Source: Sanguinoderma infundibulare
Taxonomy: Eukaryota; Basidiomycota; Agaricomycetes; Polyporales; Polyporaceae
Reading direction: 5' to 3'
DNA length: 64,000 nucleotides
Assembly (NCBI GenBank): GCA_032821775.1
Contig: JAVLRN010000001.1
Span: 1,612,001-1,676,000 of the forward strand
This document shows, piece after piece, positions 31,234 to 40,893 of the stretch. A program made the translations under genes and the position numbers. The notes beneath the pieces were generated by a model, which worked only from the letters and a program-made list of their open reading frames with translations, made no database searches and was not told the DNA's origin. Numbering within the stretch: the first letter of the stretch is position 1; every line of letters begins with the position of its first letter.

Positions 31234-33626
31234 ATGTGCGGGATACTCTTCTCTCTCCGGAGAGCAGCCAGCGTAGAGTCAACGCAGCTTGACGAGCTCA
31301 TCCCTGCACTTCAAGGAGCGACTACTTCACGAGGTGCGTATCATATTCTAAAGCCATAGGAATGAATATATCCCAAACCAAATTTCAGGGCCGGATGCGC
31401 AAGATACCGTTCACTGCGAAGTGAAAGAGTTGAAGTTGACCTTTAGTGCCTCCGAACTCCGGTTAAGAGGCGACGCATTCATCAAGCAACCTCACACGGA
31501 TGAAACTGGCAACATCCTGTGCTGGAATGGCGAAGTATGTCTTCATATACTACATTATAAGAGCAGTGTTCACAGAGGGCGTAGGTGTTTGAGGGCCTAG
31601 ACGTAAGTGAGCATGCGCCATCCATGCCAGCGACCACACTGCATGGTTTTCGCACAGGTCGGTCCAGACGAGAACGATGGTTCGAGGTTATTTTCCTCTT
31701 TGAAAAGGGCAGACATTGCAGAAGACGTTGTTCGAATATTTGGTGGCATCGAAGGACCGTAAGTGGGGCCCATAGCAAGGTGTTACGTTAGCTTCGCTTA
31801 CAAGAACCCCAGTTATGCGTTTCTCTTCTATCACGTAAGACGATCATCATGACCAATGGACCTTTTTCATATCTCTAACCACGATATAGAAAGCGTCGCA
31901 AAAGATTTTCTTTGGGCGCGATCCTCTTGGACGACGGTCGCTTTTGATCCATTATCCCGACGAGGCTAATCCATACTTCTTGCTGGCCTCTGTCTCTGCG
32001 GGCTTGGATATCCGTTATACGCTGGACGAAATATCCACAGAACACATATACTCTCTAGATGTAGGGAGACTGGCATCCTTCCAAGATGTGGGTAGTTAAT
32101 AACAACCTGATCTACGGTCATCGCCCTAACATTTTCTACTAGATCCTCGAACTGCGCGCATGCATGAGCTCGGTTGCTCGAACGATTGACGGCGTCGATC
32201 TACCATTTGTACGTGTCTCGACTCATCGACACTGGGGTTTTATATTTAATTTAAGTGCGTTTTATAGGCGCGACCTTCCGCTGTCGACCGTACCGTCCCT
32301 AACGATCCCCCACGAGTGCAAAGCTTAGATGTCATTCCACCCCACCTTTCCACAGCCGTGGACGACTTGATTGCTCAACTAGATCGCAGTGTCATGCTTC
32401 GTGTCCGCAACATTCCGCGTAGAGGGTACGTCTACGAAGCTGCTCAACAGTACACGTTCCCGTCTCAGAGGTTTTGCGCCGGCAGTACCGCACCGGGACA
32501 GGCTCGAGTCGCCGTCTTTTTCAGTGGTGGCATAGACTCTACAGTGATAGCGTTCTTAGCTGACAGGTATTCCGCTCCCGCTCCCAGACCGAGCCTATCC
32601 CGCTTACCATCGTACAGACATGTCGCTCCTGACGAACCGATCGATCTGCTGAACGTCGCATTCGAGAACCCGAGAAAGATTGCTGTCAAAGTCGAGGGCA
32701 ACATCTACGGTCTCCCGAAACGAGAGAAGAAGCAGAAGCTTCGTGATCCGTTGGACTACTCCACGGTGAAGGTCACGTATGACGTCCCCGACAGGCTCAC
32801 GGGTCTGAAGGAGGTGGAAGAGCTCCGACGACTCTGTCCAACACGGACGTGGAATTTTCTGGAGATCAATGTTCCGTACGAGGTGGGATTGTGTCCTGTC
32901 GTCGCTTAATATGCGGTCGCTCACGGAGTGCCTTAGGAATCCCAAAATGCGCGAGCAGCCGTAGAGGGTCTCATGTTCCCATCTAGAACTGTCATGGATC
33001 TTGTACAGTGCATCCTTTATTATTTGAATCATAGCACTGATCGTAATTGTAGAGCCTAGCCATCGCTCTGTACTTCGCAGCGCGTGGGGTAGGCCAGGTA
33101 CGCTCTCGTCCGGGAGCGGAGCCTGAGCCGTACACGAGTCCAGCTAGAGTCCTACTCAATGGACTGGGTTCCGACGAACTGCTCGGCGGGTATGGCCGGC
33201 ACCGAACCGCTTTCAAAGCAGCTGGATGGCAAGCAGTCATCGACGAGGTGCGCTGAGAAGAATGAGATCTTTTAAATTTTCGCTGACAAACATCTCCAGC
33301 TTCAACTGGAAATTGATCGCATACCCACGAGGAACTTAGGAAGAGACGACCGCGTCATCTCGTCCTGGGGCAAGGAGACTCGGCACCCGTTCCTCTCGTT
33401 GTCCGTCGTCAACTTCCTCGCGCGACTGCCGGTCCACCTCAAGATGGATCCCCGGTTGGAGGCGGGTATAGGAGAGAAGTTGCTGTTGCGGTTGGCTGCA
33501 CGCAATGTTGGTCTTGTCGAAGCCAGTGGTCGAAAGAAGAGGGCGATGCAGTTTGGTAGTCACTCAGCGAGAATGGCTCCAGGGGAGAACGATAGGAAAG
33601 GAGAGCTTTCATTGGATGATAGATAG
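31234..33626 (+). CDS. Asparagine synthetase domain-containing protein (ASNSD1-like)
   Basis: Eleven exons give 617 residues: 31234..31333, 31389..31534, 31585..31602, 31658..31758, 31813..31834, 31890..32087, 32143..32208, 32268..32882, 32937..33002, 33053..33247 and 33300..33626. Exon 3 is only 18 nt. The protein starts MCGILFSL with the Ntn-type Cys2 of the glutaminase domain, followed by SRGPDAQD, LCWNGEVFEG and FFGRDPLGRRSLL. The synthetase domain has the PP-loop VAVFFSGGIDSTVIA, then LLNGLGSDELLGGYGRHR and GRDDRVISSWGKETRHPFL. Its large inserts match the ASNSD1/YML096W group rather than housekeeping Asn synthetases. The biochemical activity of that group is not settled, so an asparagine-forming role should not be assumed. 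Confidence 0.9.
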
Positions 33627-33842
33627 TGCTGCAGCATTATAATGTACTTGTTCAGCTCACAAGTCAAGAAAACAGCGGAAGGCGTTGGAATTTGAGGGCC
33701 GCGGCAAGCTGAGTCGGCTGGATCGAGCGAGAGATCTGAATCGGGCCACGTGTGATTTGCCGGAAGGTGACGCGCCTGCCGAAAGTTGTAGTTAACTTGT
33801 CACTGCTCCTGCGCCGTCTGGTCAGGCTCACCGTCGTTCGCC

Positions 33843-35119
33843 ATGTCTCTCTCCCAGTTGGCCAACCGTGTCATTGGTCTGTGTCTTGCCTTGTGTACTG
33901 TTTCGCTCGCTGACATCTCATCCGTGCGTTTGCAGTGCCGGTCGCGATCGCGGCGGCGACCTTGCAAGCCAGCATATATGACGTTCCAGGAGGGTACAGG
34001 GCAGTCATGTTCGACCGGTTTTCTGGTGTAAAAGATAGGGTGCGTCGTCGGACTCTCAGGTTATCTACCACCGTACTTACCTGTAGTGAAACGTCAAGGC
34101 ATCCCCTGAAGGTACACACTTCCTCGTCCCATGGCTTCAAAAGGCCGTCCTCTACGACTGCCGTATCAAGCCGAGGGTAAGGGTGATCGCATCCCAGTAG
34201 CTTTAAGCCTGACATAGGCCCTGTAGAACATCTCGACAACAACTGGATCGAAGGACTTGCAAATGGTCTCCATTACCCTTCGCGTGCTGTCACGACCAGA
34301 CATTGAGCACCTACCGAAGATTTACAAGAGTCTGGGTCAGGACTACGACGAGAGGGTGTTACCTTCGATTGGAAACGAGGTGTTGAAGAGCATTGTGGCC
34401 CAGTTCGACGCTGCAGAGCTTATCACCCAGCGTGAAGTGGTACGTGTGTTCTCGGTCCGTATACCCTGGTCTTGCGATTGAGGATATGGTGTAGGTGTCG
34501 TCACGAATCCGCGAGGACCTGCTTCAGCGTGCGGGAGAGTTCAATATTGTCCTCGAGGATGTTTCCATTACACACCTCACGTTCGGAAAGGTCAGTAGTA
34601 CATATTCGGTGTCGTCACAGTTGAAGCTCACCTCGATGTCGCGTACAGGAATTCACGCAGGTGCGTACACGAAATGCCGACATCCGAGCCGTTTATTAAC
34701 ATCATTTTGTGTAGGCTGTCGAAGCGAAGCAGATCGCTCAGCAAGGTAGGTGTCCGGTCTACAAGATTCGACCTCCAACTGATCCGCGCGCATTTGATAG
34801 ATGCTGAGCGTGCAAAATTCATTGTGGAGAAGGTACGTTTGAGGTGCCACCGGAGTGCGAACGTTGGCTGATGTCGCTTCAGGCGGAACAAGAGCGCCAG
34901 GCGGCCGTCATTCGCGCGGAGGGTGAGGCGGAAGCAGCTGCTACAATCTCGAAGGCACTGGAAAAGGCTGGCGACGGGTTTATCGCGTTCAGGAAGATCG
35001 AAGCCAGCAAGGCAATCGTGCAGTCGCTGACCTCGAATCCAAATGTGACGTACATTCCGAGTGGGGGAGGGAACGTGTTGCTGAACGTGCCCACGCCGCC
35101 GCACTTCCCCCGCAAGTAG
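33843..35119 (+). CDS. PHB1: Prohibitin 1
   Basis: Nine exons, 33843..33876, 33936..34039, 34099..34176, 34227..34439, 34495..34590, 34649..34660, 34715..34745, 34801..34832 and 34883..35119, give 278 residues, the family length. Exon 6 is a 12-nt microexon encoding EFTQ, whose inclusion rebuilds [19 protein letters not shown]. Other motifs are [54 protein letters not shown] and [12 protein letters not shown]. The N-terminus is hydrophobic, consistent with the inner-membrane anchor. PHB1 with PHB2 forms the ring complex of the inner mitochondrial membrane that supports AAA protease control and cristae. PHB2 is not in the window. Confidence 0.95.
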
Positions 35120-35564
35120 GAGGAGTACTGTAGTCTTTGTTAATGCTATATCACCGCTCTGGGCTTCCGTCATTTGTCAACTGGGAACACGAAATGTGGG
35201 CACCGGACTGGTCGAGGTGGGTCGCTGCTGATTGGGGAGGACGTCGGAGATAGCCGAGGGGGAGAGGTGTGGGCGGCAGGCGAGGACGCATCTCTCCAAC
35301 GGTCCACTCTCTCCTGACTTGTCCAGGCTCCCGTCTGTCCGTTTCTCTCTCTTCTCTCTCTCCCTTTCTCTCTCTCGTCTCTCTCCTCCTCTCTGTCTCT
35401 CTGTCTCCTCTCTCTGTCTCCTCTATCTGTCTCTCACGGACTTGTCTCCTTCATCCGGCTCTCTGTCAATTTTCCTGTGCATATCCTCCCATTCGTCCTG
35501 CTACCGATCCGGCACTCATCCAACCTCATTCCAGGACTCTTGCTCCCGTAATCTGTCTGTAACG
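35120..35564. other. Intergenic and pyrimidine-rich leader
   Basis: This is the region between PHB1 and the RRM gene, both plus strand. Its second half is the CT-rich tract listed separately, which probably marks the promoter or 5' leader of the RRM gene. Confidence 0.5.
35341..35435. repeat. CT-rich microsatellite-like tract
   Basis: About 95 bp almost wholly composed of CTCT and TCTC repeats with G interruptions (ctctctgtctc), about 130-220 bp upstream of the RRM gene ATG. CT-rich blocks are common around transcription starts of strongly expressed fungal genes. If transcribed it would also be a possible U/C-binding RRM target. Confidence 0.75.
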
Positions 35565-37113
35565 ATGAATGCAATGGGTTCCATGGCAGCGGAGGCTCCT
35601 GTGAGTACCATCTCTCGTTCCGTAGTTGCTACAGCTCACGTCCCGGCTCCCTCTCGATCACCCTCTTCACCCGCCCTTTTGGTCCCATCATTCAATGGCG
35701 TCATGCCTCAACTCTAAATCGTCCTTGTCGATACTTTCGCCGACCACTCCCGGCAGAGACGGGCGCACCTCTATGTCGGAAACCTCAGCCCGCGGGTGAC
35801 GGAGTATATGCTGACGGAGATCTTCGCCGTGGCCGGTCCCGTGCAGCACGTTAAGATCATACCAGACCGCAACTACCAGCACGGTGGTCTCAACTACGGC
35901 TTCGTTGAGTACATGGACATGCGTGCAGCCGAGACCGCGCTCCAGACCCTCAACGGCCGCAAGATCTTCGACACCGAGATCCGCGTCAACTGGGCCTACC
36001 AGGGCCAGCAGAACAAGGAGGACACCAGCAACCACTACCACGTCTTCGTCGGAGACCTCAGCCCCGAAGTCAATGACGATGTCCTCGGCAAAGCCTTCAG
36101 CGCGTTCGGCACCCTTTCCGATGCCCGTGTCATGTGGGACATGAACTCGGGCAAGTCTCGCGGTTACGGTTTCCTCGCCTTCCGAGACAAGACCGACGCC
36201 GAGCAGGCCATCGCCACCATGAATGGCGAGTGGCTTGGCTCTCGTGCTATTCGTGTCAACTGGGCCAACCAGAAGACCCAAGGCGCCGCCCCTGGTAGTG
36301 GTGGGGGGGCTCCCCCCCGCAGTGGTATGGGCGGAGGTGCGCCCGCGCCCATGAACTTCCAGGGCGGCCCCCTCTCGTACGAGTCCGTCGTCACGCAGAC
36401 CCCGGCCTACAACACCACCGTCTACGTCGGCAACCTCGTCCCGTACGCAACCCAGGCCGATCTCATCCCGCTTTTCCAGTCGATCGGTTACCTCTCCGAG
36501 ATCCGCATGCAGGCCGACCGCGGCTTCGCATTCGTCAAGCTCGATACGCATGAGCATGCTGCGATGGCCATTGTCCAGCTTCAGGGTCAGATGGTCCACG
36601 GTCGCCCGATCAAGTGTAGCTGGGGGAAGGACAGGGATGGTGGTGCTCCACTCAGTGCGGGCTCTATGAGCCCGACGCCTGCTGCGGCTCCTTACGGTAA
36701 TGTTGTGAGTTCTGCTTGTTAGTGGCAGCTCGGGTATTAGCTGACATTGTTGGTCAGCCCATGTACGGCATGCCTCAACCCAACACGTATGGTCAATATG
36801 GTTTCGGCACCTACGGTAGTTTCCCCAACCAAGCTGCTGCTGCCGGTGCACCCGGCGCCGCGGCTCCTGGTATGGCAAGCCCTGTTGCGCCTACGGCTGC
36901 AATGGGTCTTGCTGGACAGGCGCCTGCGGACGCTGCGGCTGCCGCGCAAGGACAGTGGCCTGCGGCAGATCCTAGTTCTTATTACTCGAATTATTGGGGA
37001 GGTCAGTCTACTATCCACAACTTGCTTCCCTTGTGCCATATTCTGACGTTCACTTTCCAGGTTATTATGGCCAGCAGGCTCCGGGAACGGCTGCGCCCGA
37101 TGCCCAGGGCTAG
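35565..37113 (+). CDS. PUB1: TIA-1/Pub1-type RNA-binding protein with three RRMs
   Basis: Four exons, 35565..35600, 35757..36704, 36758..37001 and 37061..37113, give 426 residues. Three RRMs are visible: RRM1 with AHLYVGNLSP and LNYGFVEYM, RRM2 with YHVFVGDLSPEV and GKSRGYGFLAFRD, and RRM3 with TTVYVGNLVPYA and RGFAFVKLD. Gly/Pro linkers separate RRM2 and RRM3. The tail is Ala/Gln/Tyr-rich and low in complexity (YGQYGFGTYGSF, YYGQQAPG), prion-like as in Pub1/TIA-1. Such proteins bind U-rich RNA, regulate mRNA stability and splicing, and join stress granules. Exon 1 encodes only MNAMGSMAAEAP. Confidence 0.93.
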
Positions 37114-38123
37114 GCTTGACAGATTATTTCGACTCACTCGACACGGCTGTAGCATCACCAATCTGTGTTTCGTTAAAGTGTGCTATTATGACCTCATGTG
37201 TTACTATCGATTCTAATCACATGTCCAGAGCGTCCTCTACTCATTATTACTCAAACATCGACCGTCGCAAGCATTGTCCGGAATCTCTTCATCAATCCTA
37301 CGACCGATCCTCCCCCTCGCACCTCTCTTCTCGCGTGTTGCTTGTTAACGTCGGCGGTCGATCTTCCTCTCCTTCCCTCCGTTTTTGCTACTGTTTGAAA
37401 TAGGCTGATGTGCTCTTACTCTTGTTCTATCTATCATCCTCAATCATGAATGTGTTTCTCCTCTTTCCATCGTTGACATTGCGTATATATTGTTTGTTGT
37501 CTCGTGAAAATGTTACTTCCTGCGCGGGATACAACAGGAGAACACGGGCGCGTTGGTACTGTTAGCCAAATAATGCTGTATGTACACGGTACGTACAGCT
37601 GGAGTCTTGTCCGCCTCTGCCCGCCGCACTTACTTATTCGCGTCACAGGGCAACACCCCGATTTGATCGACGTCTGGTATCCACACGTTTGTCCTGGGTG
37701 TATACGCGTCGTGCCGCAGTGGGGGTCCAACGAAAATGTCCTTCAAACAGCTAGCTCTTCAGAAGGGCTGATAAAGATGCTCCGTTTTTTTACTAACGCG
37801 GACATTCAGGTACCCTATCGCCAGCTCAGTGCATAACGGTGGAGGCATTGCAACCTTCTCATACTCATGGTCAATCCGTCAGTCATCTTAGTTTCCTACA
37901 CCAAACGAATACCCTTACATGTCAGCTCTTGCTTATGCTCGGTCCGGAAACTCGTCCCAATGTCAGCTTCTGATCATGTCCCGATCGCTGCCCATCTAGG
38001 TCAGCCCTACCGTTCGCCGCGCGCATTCATAAAGCTACAACACGTCAATTCTGCCCTTGCCCTCCCCCAGGTATCTCTTCGCACCCGACCACTGTTTTCT
38101 CACCCGCCACGCCTGCAGTCAAG
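37114..38123. other. Intergenic; part of a segmental duplication
   Basis: 1 kb downstream of the RRM gene. From about 37460 the sequence is similar to 39236-39845 (shared TCTCGTGAAA, GTACAGCTGGA, GTCCCGATCGCTGCCC), so it belongs to the first copy of a tandem duplication. No gene is supported. Confidence 0.5.
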
Positions 38124-39202
38124 ATGCGACAGACCTTTCGTGCGCTTACGGTCCTTGCACTCGCCACCGTTGCCGTGTCCGCCCCACACGCCAGCGCGGA
38201 CGCAGCAAGGGACCTCGGAAGCCTCCCCGATCTTCACAGTGACGACAGGTCCTTCCCTGTCTACACGCGTGCGTATGAACACGAAGATCGCGCCGGTGCC
38301 GACGGGGGGACTGTGGGCATGCTCGAAGTGCGACAAGGAGGCGTCGGGCGCGTTCCCCAACAGCCGAGACCCGTTTCACCTCGCCCTCCTCCACACGACA
38401 CAGTTACCCCTCCGTCGCGTGCACCAAACAGCCCTCGCCCTGTCCCAGCGTCCAACCGTCCGTTCGGCTCTCCTGCTCCCTTCCGTGCATTCGACGCTCC
38501 GACAAGCCCTCCTGCTTCCTTCGAGAGGACCGAGGGCACGATCAAGGTGCGACAAGCAGGCCGCGAGCGCATTCCCCCACAGCCGAGACCCGGTTCACCT
38601 CGCCCGCCTCCACACGACACAGTTACCCCTCCGTCGCGTGCACCAAACAGCCCTCGCCCTGTCCCAGCGTCCAACCGTCCGTTCGGCTCTCCTGCTCCCT
38701 TCCGAGCATTCGACGCTCCGGCAAGCCCTCCTGCTCCCTCGCTGCCCTTCCTTCAGAACGCTGCGCTCGGAGCCGGGGACCGCAACAATGGCACTGCTCA
38801 AAGCGCGCCTGGTGAGTCAGATCTGTCCGTGTTGTCTCTCAACGCTTTACTGACTTGTACATGAATGGTGCGCGACAGCCAACGGCGCAAATGCCGGGAC
38901 GTCTGCGAGCGGCTCTGTACGGGGCGGTGATGCTAATAGCGGAGGTGCCGACTCGTTCTCCGCACCTGCTGGCCCTGCCGACGGCGCGAACGGGAAGGTG
39001 GTGAAGACCGGATTCCTTCCGAATGACGACGCAGCAGGTGAGCTATAACCGCACTTCTCCCTTGGTTTTACCGCATTCGATGCTGAGTCGATCCAATCAT
39101 CCAGCGGTCAGCAACGTTGCCGAGGCGGAGTCTGCCCCCGGGGCAGGTGCGGCGGACCTGTCCACATCACAAGACCCCGTGGCCAAGATGCATATGTCCT
39201 GA
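38124..39202 (+). CDS. Secreted Pro-rich repeat protein, tandem copy A
   Basis: Three exons, 38124..38811, 38879..39037 and 39105..39202, give 314 residues. The N-terminus MRQTFRALTVLALATVAVSA is a clear signal peptide with likely cleavage after VSA. It is followed by DLGSLPDLHSDDRSFPV, which is conserved in the neighbouring paralogue. The centre holds two copies of a 73-residue repeat beginning VRQ and rich in Pro, Ser and Arg (PPPHDTVTPPSRAPNSPRP). The C-terminal part has Gly/Ala-rich SVRGGDANSGG and SFSAPAGPADGANG, also shared with copy B. No cysteine pattern or enzyme domain is seen; it may be a cell-wall or matrix protein. The function is unknown. Confidence 0.75.
38322..38760. repeat. 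Two tandem 219-bp direct repeats inside copy A
   Basis: Two adjacent units about 38322..38540 and 38541..38759 are nearly identical, differing at scattered positions. The 219-bp period equals 73 codons, so the frame is preserved. The second unit ends where copy-B-like sequence resumes. The high identity implies a recent internal duplication. Confidence 0.88.
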
Positions 39203-39845
39203 GCAGTGATTAACACTAAGACCCTCATGTTCATCATCTCTCGATCATTGACACTGCATGTATACTGTTCGCTATCTCGTGAAATGTTAGGTCTCTGGAA
39301 TACAAGTGAGAATTGCAGGCTTCTCAATCCTCTCAATCCTGTTGGCCAAGCCACGTTCACGGTATCTGGGGTGCGTACAGCTGGATTTTCGTTCGCCTCG
39401 GCCCATGGTACTTAATTGCACCATAGGCATTCGATCCCTCCTTGGATCGTAATTTTTTCGGTAACCGTGTGTTGTCCCACAATGTACCGCCGCGGGACTG
39501 GCCAAGTCCCCATGGTATTAGTATATCCTCATAGTGCTCTTCAAACGGCCAAGCAGGACGCTCTGCGCTGACAACATTAGAGCACTCAATTGCCATTCTT
39601 GCATCCATTGCAAATGATGAATGTCGTTCCCTCGGACCGGGAGCGGTCAACCAACTGCACGAGACTGAGAACGCTTCCCAATTTCAGCCTACGTCCCGAT
39701 CGCTGCCCTTCGAGGTCAGCCTCTTGAACGTTCGCCGCTGTCTTCATCAAGTTGCAACGCGTGTAATTATTCCCTCGCCCTCCACCCTCCACCCTCCACC
39801 AGGTTATTCTTCGACCACTGTTTGATCCCCTGCCAGGCTGTCAAG
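39203..39845. other. Intergenic; second unit of the segmental duplication
   Basis: The region between the secreted-protein copies resembles 37460-38123 upstream of copy A, including the block GTCCCGATCGCTGCCC near 39693 and a pyrimidine-rich stretch before the start. The promoter was therefore duplicated with the gene. Confidence 0.5.
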
Positions 39846-40593
39846 ATGCGAAGGGCATTTCGTGCGCTTGTGTTCTTTGCTCTCGCCGCCGTCGCCGTCT
39901 CTGCCCCACTCGCCGGAGCGGACGCAAGACGCGACCTCGGAAGCCTCCCCGACCTTCACAGTGACGAGGGCTCCTTCCCTGTCAACATCCCTGCCTATCA
40001 ACACGAAGGCCGCGCCGATGCAGGCCCGCGGCCCATCGGCCTGATCAAAGTGCGACAAGCAGACGGCTTTCCCCGACCACCAAGACCTGTTCGACCTAGT
40101 CCATACGGCGTACCTCCGCCACCGCCGCCGCCGCCGATTCCCCCTCCTGCATTCAGGTTTCCTGCTCCTGCTACTCCCACACGGCCCGACATCGCGCTGG
40201 GAAGCGGGTACCGTAACGATGGCACTGCTCAAAGCGCGGCTGGTGGGTCGAATTTGGCCTGTCCCCTGCCTTTGATTTTTTCTGACATGCGCACGGCAGC
40301 CATCGGTGAGGATGGTGGGACGTCCGCCACCGGGTCTGTACGGGGCGCTGATGCCACTCGCGGAGGGGGCGACTCATTCTCCGCACCTGCTGGCCCTGCC
40401 AACGGTGCCAACGGGAGGCTGCCTACGACCGGATGGCTTTCCAGTGGCACGGAAGGTGAGCGATAACTGCACCCCGCGCATCCCGCGTTCGACGCTAGAC
40501 AATCATCCAGCGTTTACCGACTTCAAGGAGGGTTACGCTCCCAAAGGGGCCCGTACGGACCTGTCCGCATCGCAAGATCCCGTCCGACGATAA
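39846..40593 (+). CDS. Secreted Pro-rich protein, tandem copy B
   Basis: Three exons, 39846..40242, 40300..40455 and 40511..40593, give 211 residues and use the same junction positions and phases as copy A. The signal peptide is MRRAFRALVFFALAAVAVSA, followed by the shared DLGSLPDLHSDEGSFPV. The 73-residue repeats of copy A are absent; instead there is a short Pro-run region (PYGVPPPPPPPPIPPP). The C-terminal SVRGADATRGGGDSFSAPAG block is shared. The final exons diverge (AFTDFKEGYAPKGARTD). It is best read as a tandem paralogue that either never gained or has lost the internal repeats. Confidence 0.73.
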
Positions 40594-40893
40594 TGCCTGA
40601 GCTTTCTGACCCACAGTCCAGCAGCTATAACTCAGGTGAGCCGTTGTTCCGTCTCTTAATGCTAACGTCCCCTCATCGGGAACGTCACACGGCAGGACAA
40701 GACAGCAAAGACGGCCAGAGCATCCGAGGCGAGGAAACGAATGGTGGACAATCGGGCATACCCGGATCATCCGAAAGAGGGCACGTTTACTACGACTGAC
40801 GCGATGACTGCACGAGAAGTCTAGATGTCTTTTGTGCTACCATGGTCAAACACATTCTAAGCTTCACACGTTGAAAGCTTCGGGAAGGATCGC

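Noticed and set aside
35688..36878. 396-residue minus-strand open frame opposite the RRM gene
   Set aside because: It is a mirror of three RRM-coding exons with strong codon bias; the translation is low in complexity and lacks any motif.
37867..38853. 328-residue plus-strand frame overlapping secreted copy A in another frame
   Set aside because: It is open only because the 219-bp repeat preserves all frames. It lacks a signal peptide and its paralogous frame in copy B is not open. The frame with signal peptide and conserved splice phases is the gene.
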